From assembly GCA_903854645.1 (NCBI GenBank), contig CAINWY010000049.1:1-8770 (forward strand): DNA of 8,770 nt, read 5' to 3'. A program made the position numbers and the translations under genes. Below the pieces are notes generated by a model. That model was given only the letters and a program-made list of their open reading frames with translations. It did not search any database and was not told where the DNA came from. Origin of the DNA: an uncultured bacterium (GTDB lineage: Bacteria; Patescibacteriota; Minisyncoccia; Phycocordibacterales; UBA9973). Positions 1 through 5,786 of the stretch are shown here, piece after piece (position 1 is the first letter of the stretch; every line of letters starts with the position of its first letter).

Positions 1-6
1 AAATAA

Positions 7-15
7 TGTTATAAT
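7..15 (+). promoter_or_regulatory. Extended -10 promoter of the rpiB operon
   Basis: The sequence TGT followed by a perfect TATAAT (10-15) ends 7 nt before the rpiB ATG at 23. Transcription would start at about base 22-23, so the message is predicted to be leaderless. The -35 region would lie before the window start and cannot be judged. Confidence 0.75.
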
Positions 16-22
16 ATTTTAT

Positions 23-478
23 ATGAAAATATACATCGGTAGCGATCATGCAGGATACGAACTTAAAGAAAAGCTAAAAACATACATTCAGAGTCTCAAT
101 ATAGAAATTGTAGATAAGGGTGCTTTTGCGCTAGATAATGAAGATGACTACCCTGATTTTATAGTCCCAGTAGCACAAGCTGTGGCAAGTGAATCAGATT
201 CACTAGGTATAATTCTAGGTGGAAGTGGTGAGGGAGAACAAATTTCTGCAAATAAAATTGATGGTATTAGAGCAATAGAATATTATGGTGGTAACTTAGA
301 AGTAGTTAGACTTGGTAGAGAACACAACAATGCAAATATCCTTTCTCTCGGTGCTCGTTTTATTTCTGATGATGATGCAGAAAATGCCGTAGAACTATTC
401 ATCAATACACCATTCAGTGGAGACGAAAGACATGAGAGAAGAATAGATAAAATTAATAACGAAGAAAAAATAATATGA
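23..478 (+). CDS. rpiB: Ribose-5-phosphate isomerase B (RpiB/LacAB family, glutamate-type active site)
   Basis: The 151-residue product matches the size and fold signature of RpiB, which interconverts ribose 5-phosphate and ribulose 5-phosphate in the cytosolic non-oxidative pentose phosphate pathway. Visible motifs are GSDHAG at residues 6-11 (Asp8, His9), a phosphate/active-site loop GGSGEGEQISANK at 66-78, and REHNNAN at 99-105 (His101). The E. coli enzyme has a catalytic Cys at the start of this loop. Here that position is Gly, and Glu72 sits where Mycobacterium tuberculosis RpiB carries its catalytic Glu75, so this is the glutamate-type enzyme. The start at 23 gives the canonical N terminus and lies directly after a promoter. 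The gene ends in TGA followed by in-frame TAG, and its last bases overlap the rpe start (ATGA). A LacA/LacB-type isomerase is possible but unlikely with pentose-phosphate neighbours. Confidence 0.93.
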   Translation: MKIYIGSDHAGYELKEKLKTYIQSLNIEIVDKGAFALDNEDDYPDFIVPVAQAVASESDSLGIILGGSGEGEQISANKIDGIRAIEYYGGNLEVVRLGREHNNANILSLGARFISDDDAENAVELFINTPFSGDERHERRIDKINNEEKII

Positions 479-1167
479 TAGAAGTTATACCTGCTGTATT
501 AGCTAAAGATTTTAATGATTTACGACAAAAAATCGCCAATGTTGTAAATATAGCTCATGTGGTGCAGATAGATATATGTGACGGTAAATTCGTTGAATCT
601 AAATCATGGCCAATGGATAGAAATGATGCGGAAAGTGTTGCATTAATTCTTGATGAAGAGGAAGGTTTGCCATATTGGGAGAATTTAGATTTTGAATTTG
701 ACCTGATGGTAAAAAATGCAATTTCTCAATTTGATTTCTTTGTCCGACTTGGTGCCAAAAGAATAATTTTCCACCTCGAAGCAGAAGATGAAAATAATCT
801 GAAGGATTTTATTAATTCTATGGATCCGTATACTAGAGAAAATGTCCAAATAGGTATTGCTATCAATACGACTACTCCGGTTTCAAAATTATTTCCTTTT
901 ATAAATTCTATAGATTTTGTACAATGTATGGGTATTGAGCATATTGGCTATCAAGGAGAAGCTTTTGATAACCGAGTAGTGGAGCAGATAAAAGATTTAA
1001 AATCCCAATATCCGGATTTGATAATAAGTATAGATGGAAGTGTGAATGAAGAGACAGCTCCACTTCTAGTTTCTGCTGGAGCGGACAGACTAATAGTTGG
1101 AAGCGTCTTAATGCGTAGTTTTGATGTAAAAGAGACAATGAAAGAATTAGAGAGCTTGGGTATTTAA
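475..1167 (+). CDS. rpe: Ribulose-phosphate 3-epimerase-like protein, divergent metal site
   Basis: This 230-residue TIM-barrel protein resembles Rpe, which interconverts ribulose 5-phosphate and xylulose 5-phosphate. Recognisable blocks are IPAVLAKDF (5-13), QIDICDGKFV (31-40), FDLMVKN (75-81), IIFHLEAED (97-105) and SIDGSVN (185-191), followed by the C-terminal phosphate-site AGAD...VGS block (201-210). Both catalytic aspartates appear kept (Asp33, Asp187). The two metal-binding histidines of classical Rpe are replaced by Gln31 and Asp76, and the usual PGFGGQ loop reads HIGYQGE. There is also a longer insert after the first active-site strand (about 42-71). The start overlaps rpiB by 4 nt, which implies translational coupling, and no Shine-Dalgarno sequence is visible. 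The operon context (RpiB, transketolase) supports epimerase activity, but the altered site leaves room for a related ketose-phosphate substrate. Confidence 0.8.
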   Translation: MIEVIPAVLAKDFNDLRQKIANVVNIAHVVQIDICDGKFVESKSWPMDRNDAESVALILDEEEGLPYWENLDFEFDLMVKNAISQFDFFVRLGAKRIIFHLEAEDENNLKDFINSMDPYTRENVQIGIAINTTTPVSKLFPFINSIDFVQCMGIEHIGYQGEAFDNRVVEQIKDLKSQYPDLIISIDGSVNEETAPLLVSAGADRLIVGSVLMRSFDVKETMKELESLGI

Positions 1168-1172
1168 AATGT

Positions 1173-2024
1173 ATGGAAAACTTATCTGAAGAAAAAATTA
1201 AAGAATTAAAAATTAAATCTAATAATATTCGTATTAGTATTATTGATATGCTTTATATTGCAAATTCTGGTCATACAGCTGGACCATTAGGAATGGCAGA
1301 TGTGTTTACTTTTTTATATTTTGAGGCACTCCGTCATAAACCCGAAAACCCCAATTGGGTAGACAGGGACAGGGTAGTACTATCAAATGGTCATATTTGC
1401 CCCGTTCTATATGCGACTATGGCTCACGCTGGTTATTTTAAAATTGATGAATTAAAAACATTGAGGAAATTTGGCTCTAGGCTTCAAGGACATCCTCATC
1501 GTGAATTTTTATCAATACTAGAAACTTCTTCTGGCCCCTTGGGTGAAGGTATTTCTCAAGCTGTCGGTATGGCAATTGCAGCTAAAATAGAGAAAGGCAT
1601 GGATAAGACAATATACTGTATGACTGGAGATGGCGAGTTAGATGAAGGACAGAACTGGGAAGCACTAATGCTTGCTTCTAAAATGAAGTTAGATAATTTA
1701 ATTATTATTGTAGACAGAAATTTTATACAAATAGACGGGAGCACAGAAACTGTTATGCCGCTTTCTGACTTAGCTTCTAAATTTAAATCTTTTAATTGCA
1801 ATACTATTGAAATAAATGGTCATGATTTTAATGAGATTAATAATGCAATAAACAGTGCTAAAAAAGTGAAGGAAATGCCTTCTGTGATTATTTCTGGCAA
1901 TACTCCAGGTAAAGGGGTCATTGCCTGGGAGTGGGACTACAAATGGCATGGCAAGGTACCAAACAGAGATGAGATGAGTAAAGCTATTCGAGGATTGGAA
2001 GAAATTAATGAAAAATTGAAATAA
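1173..2024 (+). CDS. tktA: Transketolase, N-terminal (TPP-binding) subunit
   Basis: This 283-residue protein covers the thiamine-diphosphate pyrophosphate-binding domain of transketolase, the cytosolic enzyme that moves two-carbon ketol units between sugar phosphates. It shows SGHTAGPLGMADV (32-44, His34), SNGH (71-74), QGHPHR (105-110), SSGPLGEG (119-126), the TPP/Mg motif GDGELDEG (152-159) ending at Asn183, and the conserved WHG with His259. The Pyr domain is missing and is supplied by the next gene, as in archaeal and many other split transketolases. The start at 1173 gives the expected N terminus 5 nt after rpe. An ATG at 1169 is in another frame and stops after six codons. No Shine-Dalgarno sequence is seen, so coupling to upstream translation is likely. 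Confidence 0.93.
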   Translation: MENLSEEKIKELKIKSNNIRISIIDMLYIANSGHTAGPLGMADVFTFLYFEALRHKPENPNWVDRDRVVLSNGHICPVLYATMAHAGYFKIDELKTLRKFGSRLQGHPHREFLSILETSSGPLGEGISQAVGMAIAAKIEKGMDKTIYCMTGDGELDEGQNWEALMLASKMKLDNLIIIVDRNFIQIDGSTETVMPLSDLASKFKSFNCNTIEINGHDFNEINNAINSAKKVKEMPSVIISGNTPGKGVIAWEWDYKWHGKVPNRDEMSKAIRGLEEINEKLK

Positions 2025-2025
2025 T

Positions 2026-3015
2026 ATGCTTAATCATAATCTAAAATTAAATTCAAAAATTTTTAACGATGACGTGGTTTTAAAATCAACACGTGAAGGT
2101 TTTGGAGAAGGGTTGTTAGACGCAGCTATTGAAAATGAAAATGTAGTAGGGCTTACTGCAGATCTATTAGAATCAGTTAAAATGAATTATTTTGCAAATA
2201 AGTTTCCATCACGTTTTATAGATGTTGGTATTGCTGAACAAAATCTAGCATCTGTCGCAAGTGGAATGGCTGCAATGGGGAAGATTCCTTTTATCGCTTC
2301 TTATGCAATCTTTAGCCCTGGACGTAACTGGGAACAAATACGTACTACTATCTGTTACAATAATCAACCCGTCAAAATAATCGGTTCTCATGCTGGACTT
2401 TCTGTGGGTCCTGATGGTGGTAGTCATCAGATGCTAGAAGACATAGGATTGACTAGAGTTATCCCCAATATGGTTGTCATTTCTCCTTGTGATGCACTAG
2501 AGGCACGAAAAGCAACAATTGCATTATCTAAAACAAACCATCCCACATATTTAAGATGCGCTCGTAATGAAACACCAATAATTACAACAATAGAAAGTAA
2601 TTTTCAAATTGGAAAATCTGAAATTTTTTTCAAACCTGATACAGGACTTGCGCAAGTAGGAATAATAGCCACAGGACCAATTCTATATAATGCTCTTATG
2701 GCAGCCAAAAAATTAGATGAAATGGGTATCAAAGTCAAAGTTATGAATTTGTCTACAATTAAGCCATTAGACCGAGAAGCTATTATTTTATTGGCTAAGG
2801 AGACAAAAAATATTGTCACCATAGAAGACCACCAAGTCTCTTGTGGTATGGGTAGCGCAGTCGCAGAATGCCTAAGTGAATTCTATCCTACAAAAATTAC
2901 ATTTATGGGTATCAAAAATATGTTTGGGCAGTCAGGCACTCCATCCGAATTAATGAAATATTACAAAATTGATACAGAAAGTATAATCGAAACAATAGAG
3001 ATATTGTTCAAATAA
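2026..3015 (+). CDS. tktB: Transketolase, C-terminal (Pyr domain) subunit
   Basis: This 329-residue protein supplies the pyrimidine-binding and C-terminal domains that complete transketolase with the upstream partner. The two chains together (612 residues) are close to a one-chain enzyme. Key features are DVGIAEQN (66-73), with Glu71 as the glutamate that activates the cofactor aminopyrimidine, the active-site block GSHAGLSVGPDGGSHQ (120-135, His122 and His134), and a Rossmann-like C-terminal domain from about residue 200. The start codon is only 1 nt after the stop of the N-half (TAATATG), so the two are almost certainly translated together. It is the last gene of the operon. A 16-nt gap separates it from the convergent kinase gene, with no strong terminator. 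A 1-deoxyxylulose-5-phosphate synthase identity is less likely because the gene is split and sits with rpiB and rpe. Confidence 0.92.
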   Translation: MLNHNLKLNSKIFNDDVVLKSTREGFGEGLLDAAIENENVVGLTADLLESVKMNYFANKFPSRFIDVGIAEQNLASVASGMAAMGKIPFIASYAIFSPGRNWEQIRTTICYNNQPVKIIGSHAGLSVGPDGGSHQMLEDIGLTRVIPNMVVISPCDALEARKATIALSKTNHPTYLRCARNETPIITTIESNFQIGKSEIFFKPDTGLAQVGIIATGPILYNALMAAKKLDEMGIKVKVMNLSTIKPLDREAIILLAKETKNIVTIEDHQVSCGMGSAVAECLSEFYPTKITFMGIKNMFGQSGTPSELMKYYKIDTESIIETIEILFK

Positions 3016-3031
3016 ATAATAATAAATATCA

Positions 3032-4030
3032 CTAATTGATTTTAGTTATTTTATATTCTTTCGGTGCGTTAGATATATATTCTTCTATTTTATCTCTAGA
3101 TAGAAGCCCTTTTTGAGCGCCTACTTGTGATACAACAGACATAGAGTTCACAGGGCCCCAAGCTAATGCTTCCTTTAATTCCTTTTCTAGAATTAATGCG
3201 GATATCATGGCACTTGCAAAAGCATCTCCAGCACCTGTTGATTCAAATGATTCCGTGCTGTATACAGGTATAAATAGTGCATCATTACCATCATATGCAT
3301 AAGCACCACTTAGGCCGTCTGTCATAACTATTATTTTAGGTCCCAAAGAATGCAACATTTCCACTAATTTAATTTTATCATCATCTTCTGTATTTAAAAT
3401 TCTTTTGGCTTCAACTATATTACAGAAAAGAATTTCTGTTCTTTGGTAGATATCTTTAAGGGTCTCTGCTCCAAGTTTAATCTGAAAAGTTCCAGGCTGA
3501 AATGCTAGCTTTGTATCGGGATACTTTTTTAAATAATTCCCTATCTCTGCGTGATATTCAGTTGAATTTGAAGCCAGTGATGATAAATAAATCCATTTTG
3601 CTTCAGGCGTATCATCTGCAAATGAATATGGGAACTCTGTATGTTTTACCAGAATTGTTCTCTCGTTTGCATACCAAAGAACATAGTGATAATTTGATTC
3701 CATTCCTGGAACTATTTTCATATGGTCAATATTTACACCATCTTTCATCAATGATTCTATGCATTGTTTTCCAACAAGATCATCTCCAACATAAGATATA
3801 AGTGATGCTTTTACACCAAGCTTACTAGCTCCCACTGCAACATTTGGACTATTTCCAACAGCTTTACAAATTTCAGCAGATTCATAAGGAACTTTGTCTC
3901 CAAAACGAAAACATATTTTACAATGTTCTCCTTGTAGGTCACAACTTGCTTCTGCGTCAGTAATTCTAATAAATGGCTCTGTTGCTATATCTCCTATAGC
4001 TAGAAAATCTATTTTATTATCTTTTTCCAT
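3032..4030 (-). CDS. PfkB-family carbohydrate kinase with cysteine-rich N-terminal insert
   Basis: This 332-residue protein belongs to the PfkB/ribokinase family, which phosphorylates sugars, sugar phosphates or nucleosides with ATP. Signature 1 is seen as GNSPNVAVGASKLG (59-72) and signature 2 as STGAGDAFASA, with the catalytic base Asp269 in GAGD (266-269). An unusual stretch at residues 30-55 holds four cysteines (30, 37, 40, 55) and His36, which looks able to bind a metal. The substrate cannot be read from sequence. Sugar-phosphate neighbours (transketolase, aldolase) suggest fructose 6-phosphate, sedoheptulose 7-phosphate or ribose, but that is inference. The gene faces away from fba, shares overlapping promoters with it, and runs tail to tail into the transketolase operon. 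Its start gives a near-leaderless message. It is the only window gene ending in TAG. Confidence 0.88.
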   Translation of the reverse strand: MEKDNKIDFLAIGDIATEPFIRITDAEASCDLQGEHCKICFRFGDKVPYESAEICKAVGNSPNVAVGASKLGVKASLISYVGDDLVGKQCIESLMKDGVNIDHMKIVPGMESNYHYVLWYANERTILVKHTEFPYSFADDTPEAKWIYLSSLASNSTEYHAEIGNYLKKYPDTKLAFQPGTFQIKLGAETLKDIYQRTEILFCNIVEAKRILNTEDDDKIKLVEMLHSLGPKIIVMTDGLSGAYAYDGNDALFIPVYSTESFESTGAGDAFASAMISALILEKELKEALAWGPVNSMSVVSQVGAQKGLLSRDKIEEYISNAPKEYKITKIN

Positions 4031-4038
4031 ATGTTTTT

Positions 4039-4047
4039 ATTCTAACA
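4039..4047 (-). promoter_or_regulatory. Extended -10 promoter of the PfkB kinase gene
   Basis: Read on the minus strand the sequence is TGT followed by TAGAAT (4044 to 4039), 8 nt before the kinase ATG. Transcription would begin within about 2 nt of the start codon. Its -35 position (about 4062-4067) falls between the fba -10 box and the fba start, so it overlaps the divergent fba promoter. No good -35 hexamer is present. Confidence 0.6.
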
Positions 4048-4052
4048 TATTA

Positions 4053-4061
4053 TGGTATAAT
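4053..4061 (+). promoter_or_regulatory. Extended -10 promoter of fba
   Basis: TGG followed by a perfect TATAAT (4056-4061) ends exactly 6 nt before the ATG at 4068, so the predicted first transcribed base is the A of the start codon (leaderless). This promoter also decides the fba start: an upstream in-frame ATG at 3894 lies inside the kinase gene, ahead of the promoter. Confidence 0.75.
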
Positions 4062-4067
4062 TCGCAT

Positions 4068-4937
4068 ATGAAAACTTTAAGAGAATATATAAAAGAAGCA
4101 GGGGAGAAAGGTATAGCCATCGGACACTTTAATATTTCAAATATTGAAGCACTTCATGGTATTTATAATGCAGCCAAAAAATTAAATGTTCCAGTCATTA
4201 TTGGAGTATCAGAAGGTGAAGAAGAATTCGTCGGCAGAGATGAAGTGGCTTGTTTAGTAAAAATGATTCGTGTACGAGATAATTATCCAATATTCCTAAA
4301 TGCAGATCATCATTATAGCTTCGAGAGAGTAAAGGCCGCACTAGATGCAGGATATGACGCAGCTATTATAGACTTGGTAAAACTACCATTAGAAGAAAAT
4401 ATTGCAATAACCAAACAGTGTGTGGAATATGCCAATGAATTAGGATCAAAAGAAGGTAGAGATATATTAATAGAAGCGGAACTCGGATTTATAGGCCAGT
4501 CTTCTAAACTTTTAGATGCTATTCCAGAAGGTGTTAGTGAAGCAACAATGACAAAACCTGAAGACGCCAAATATTTCGTCGAGCAAACTGGGGTAAGTCT
4601 ACTTGCACCGTCCGTAGGCAACATCCACGGTATGGTAACAGGAGGCAATCCAAGATTAGATATACAAAGGATAAAAGATATTAAAGCCGCTTGTGGAGCT
4701 CCGCTAGTTCTACATGGTGGATCAGGTATAGCGGACGTTGACTTCACTAATGCTATCAAAGAGGGTATAGATATAGTCCATATAAACACTGAAATTCGAG
4801 TTGCATACAAAGATGCTCTTGAAAAATATCTCGTAGAGAATCCGAAAGAAGTCGCCCCTTACAAAATCCTAAAACCTGCCGTAGACGCAATAGAAACTGT
4901 AGTCTACAACCGCTTGAAACTATTTAATAATTTATAA
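4068..4937 (+). CDS. fba: Class II (zinc) fructose-bisphosphate aldolase family protein
   Basis: This 289-residue TIM-barrel protein fits class II ketose-bisphosphate aldolases, which cleave or form fructose 1,6-bisphosphate (and often sedoheptulose 1,7-bisphosphate) from dihydroxyacetone phosphate and an aldose phosphate. Motifs in order are GHFNISN (19-25), NADHH (78-82; Asp80 proton donor, His81 zinc ligand), IEAELGFIG (135-143), VGNIHG (183-188; His187), VLHGGSG (214-220; His216) and HINTEIR (238-244). The family's ID-x-S segment reads IDLVKLP here (101-107), so the usual serine is replaced. The start at 4068 is chosen because the protein begins canonically there and the promoter lies just upstream; a 58-residue upstream extension would be antisense to the kinase. 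Tagatose-bisphosphate aldolase is an alternative. Transketolase and kinase genes next door favour central carbon metabolism. Confidence 0.92.
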   Translation: MKTLREYIKEAGEKGIAIGHFNISNIEALHGIYNAAKKLNVPVIIGVSEGEEEFVGRDEVACLVKMIRVRDNYPIFLNADHHYSFERVKAALDAGYDAAIIDLVKLPLEENIAITKQCVEYANELGSKEGRDILIEAELGFIGQSSKLLDAIPEGVSEATMTKPEDAKYFVEQTGVSLLAPSVGNIHGMVTGGNPRLDIQRIKDIKAACGAPLVLHGGSGIADVDFTNAIKEGIDIVHINTEIRVAYKDALEKYLVENPKEVAPYKILKPAVDAIETVVYNRLKLFNNL

Positions 4938-4947
4938 AATTCACCAC

Positions 4948-4988
4948 CCCCCACAGATAGAGGCGAAAGCTCTATCTGTGGGGGATTT
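4948..4988 (+). terminator. Hairpin terminator after fba
   Basis: A perfect 15-bp stem pairs 4948-4962 (CCCCCACAGATAGAG) with 4970-4984, closed by the 7-nt loop GCGAAAG. It is followed by ATTT rather than a long T run, so it is a strong hairpin with a weak U-tract. It separates fba from the rplY promoter. Confidence 0.75.
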
Positions 4989-5001
4989 AATAAATTAATG
5001 C

Positions 5002-5030
5002 TTGCAAATATGAAGTTTTAGTGTTATTAT
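5002..5030 (+). promoter_or_regulatory. rplY promoter with -35 and extended -10
   Basis: A -35 box TTGCAA (5002-5007) is separated by 17 nt from TATTAT (5025-5030), which is preceded by TGT. The box ends 7 nt before the rplY ATG, predicting a leaderless message. The same AATGCTTGC string precedes the -35 region of the RRM gene promoter. Confidence 0.75.
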
Positions 5031-5037
5031 CCAACCT

Positions 5038-5721
5038 ATGAATATATTAACCGCAACAAAGCGAAGTAAGACAGATAAGCTTGCTTTCATACGAAGTAAA
5101 GGTATGATTCCAGCCGTCGTCTATGGCGCTCAAGTGGAAAATCAACCGATTTCCGTTTTGAGTACTGACTTTGCAAAAATATTAAAAATTGCCGGTGTTA
5201 CAAGCACAATAGTGCTTGATATCGCAGGTACAAGTGATAAAAATTTGCCAGAAGGTAAGTTAGGAAAAGTAACAAAAGTCGACGTTCTTATACACGAAGT
5301 TCAAGTCGACCCAGTTAAAGGATTTCCTGTTCACATAGACTTCCTTGCTATTGATATGAATAAGCCAGTTGAAGTTACTATTCCACTTGAATTCACAGGA
5401 CTTGCAAAAGCTGAAAAAGATGGACTTGGTACGTTAGTAAAAGTCTTACACGAAATTGATATTGAAGCTCTTCCAAAAGACCTTCCACATAATATCGTAG
5501 TTGATGTAACTGGTATAGCAACTTTGGAGGATCAAATTCATGTCAAAGATATCAAACTTCCAGTTGGGGTTACTGCAATTACAGATGGAGATGATGTCGT
5601 AGCATTAGTTGCAGCCGTCAAAGAAGAAGTTGAGGAAACAGCTCCTGTCGATCTATCAGCCATTGAAGTAGAAAAGAAGGGCAAAAAAGATGATGAGGAT
5701 GCGACACCAGCAGCCGAATAA
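5038..5721 (+). CDS. rplY: Large-subunit ribosomal protein bL25, CTC/TL5 form
   Basis: The 227-residue protein is the long (CTC/TL5) form of bL25, which binds 5S rRNA in the large ribosomal subunit. The first 95 or so residues are the 5S-binding barrel, with the family-typical RSKGMIPAVVYG at 19-30. Residues about 100-185 form the second beta domain found in CTC proteins (FTGLAKAEKDGLGTLV, near 118-134). The last 40 residues are a charged, Glu/Asp/Lys-rich tail that ends in PAAE. The gene is a single unit with its own promoter, between two hairpin terminators. In other bacteria the long form has been linked to general stress responses. No regulatory site other than the promoter is visible here. 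The start follows the promoter by 7 nt with no room for a Shine-Dalgarno sequence. Confidence 0.95.
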   Translation: MNILTATKRSKTDKLAFIRSKGMIPAVVYGAQVENQPISVLSTDFAKILKIAGVTSTIVLDIAGTSDKNLPEGKLGKVTKVDVLIHEVQVDPVKGFPVHIDFLAIDMNKPVEVTIPLEFTGLAKAEKDGLGTLVKVLHEIDIEALPKDLPHNIVVDVTGIATLEDQIHVKDIKLPVGVTAITDGDDVVALVAAVKEEVEETAPVDLSAIEVEKKGKKDDEDATPAAE

Positions 5722-5736
5722 TATACAGAATATAAT

Positions 5737-5770
5737 AAATCCCCCTCGAGCATAGTCTCGAGGGGGATTT
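5737..5770 (+). terminator. Hairpin terminator after rplY
   Basis: A perfect 14-bp stem pairs 5737-5750 (AAATCCCCCTCGAG) with 5757-5770 around the loop CATAGT. Because the stem is flanked by AAAT and ATTT it could act in both directions. There is no long T tract, and the next promoter starts only 2 nt after the stem. Confidence 0.8.
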
Positions 5771-5771
5771 A

Positions 5772-5780
5772 TGCTATAAT
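5772..5780 (+). promoter_or_regulatory. Extended -10 promoter of the transglycosylase gene
   Basis: TGC followed by a perfect TATAAT (5775-5780) ends 6 nt before the ATG at 5787, so the message is predicted leaderless. The -35 region would fall inside the preceding terminator hairpin and shows no consensus. Confidence 0.75.
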
Positions 5781-5786
5781 ATAATT

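Noticed and set aside
1169..1189. ATG four bases before the transketolase N-half start
   Set aside because: It is in another frame and stops after six codons; the conserved protein starts at 1173.
2026..2028. Transketolase split as a possible frameshift pseudogene
   Set aside because: Both halves are intact, end and begin at natural domain borders with TAATATG, and split transketolases are well known.
3031..3046. Small inverted repeat ACTAA/TTAGT between the convergent genes
   Set aside because: A 5-bp A/T-rich stem is too weak to call a terminator.
3502..3801. Open frame of 99 codons on the plus strand within the kinase gene
   Set aside because: It is antisense to a conserved gene and its composition looks like a frame shadow.
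3894..4067. 58-residue N-terminal extension of fba in the same open frame
   Set aside because: It lies antisense inside the kinase gene and upstream of the fba promoter; the aldolase begins canonically at 4068.
4313..4810. Open frame of 165 codons on the minus strand within fba
   Set aside because: It is a shadow of the aldolase frame, with no recognisable motifs and no promoter.
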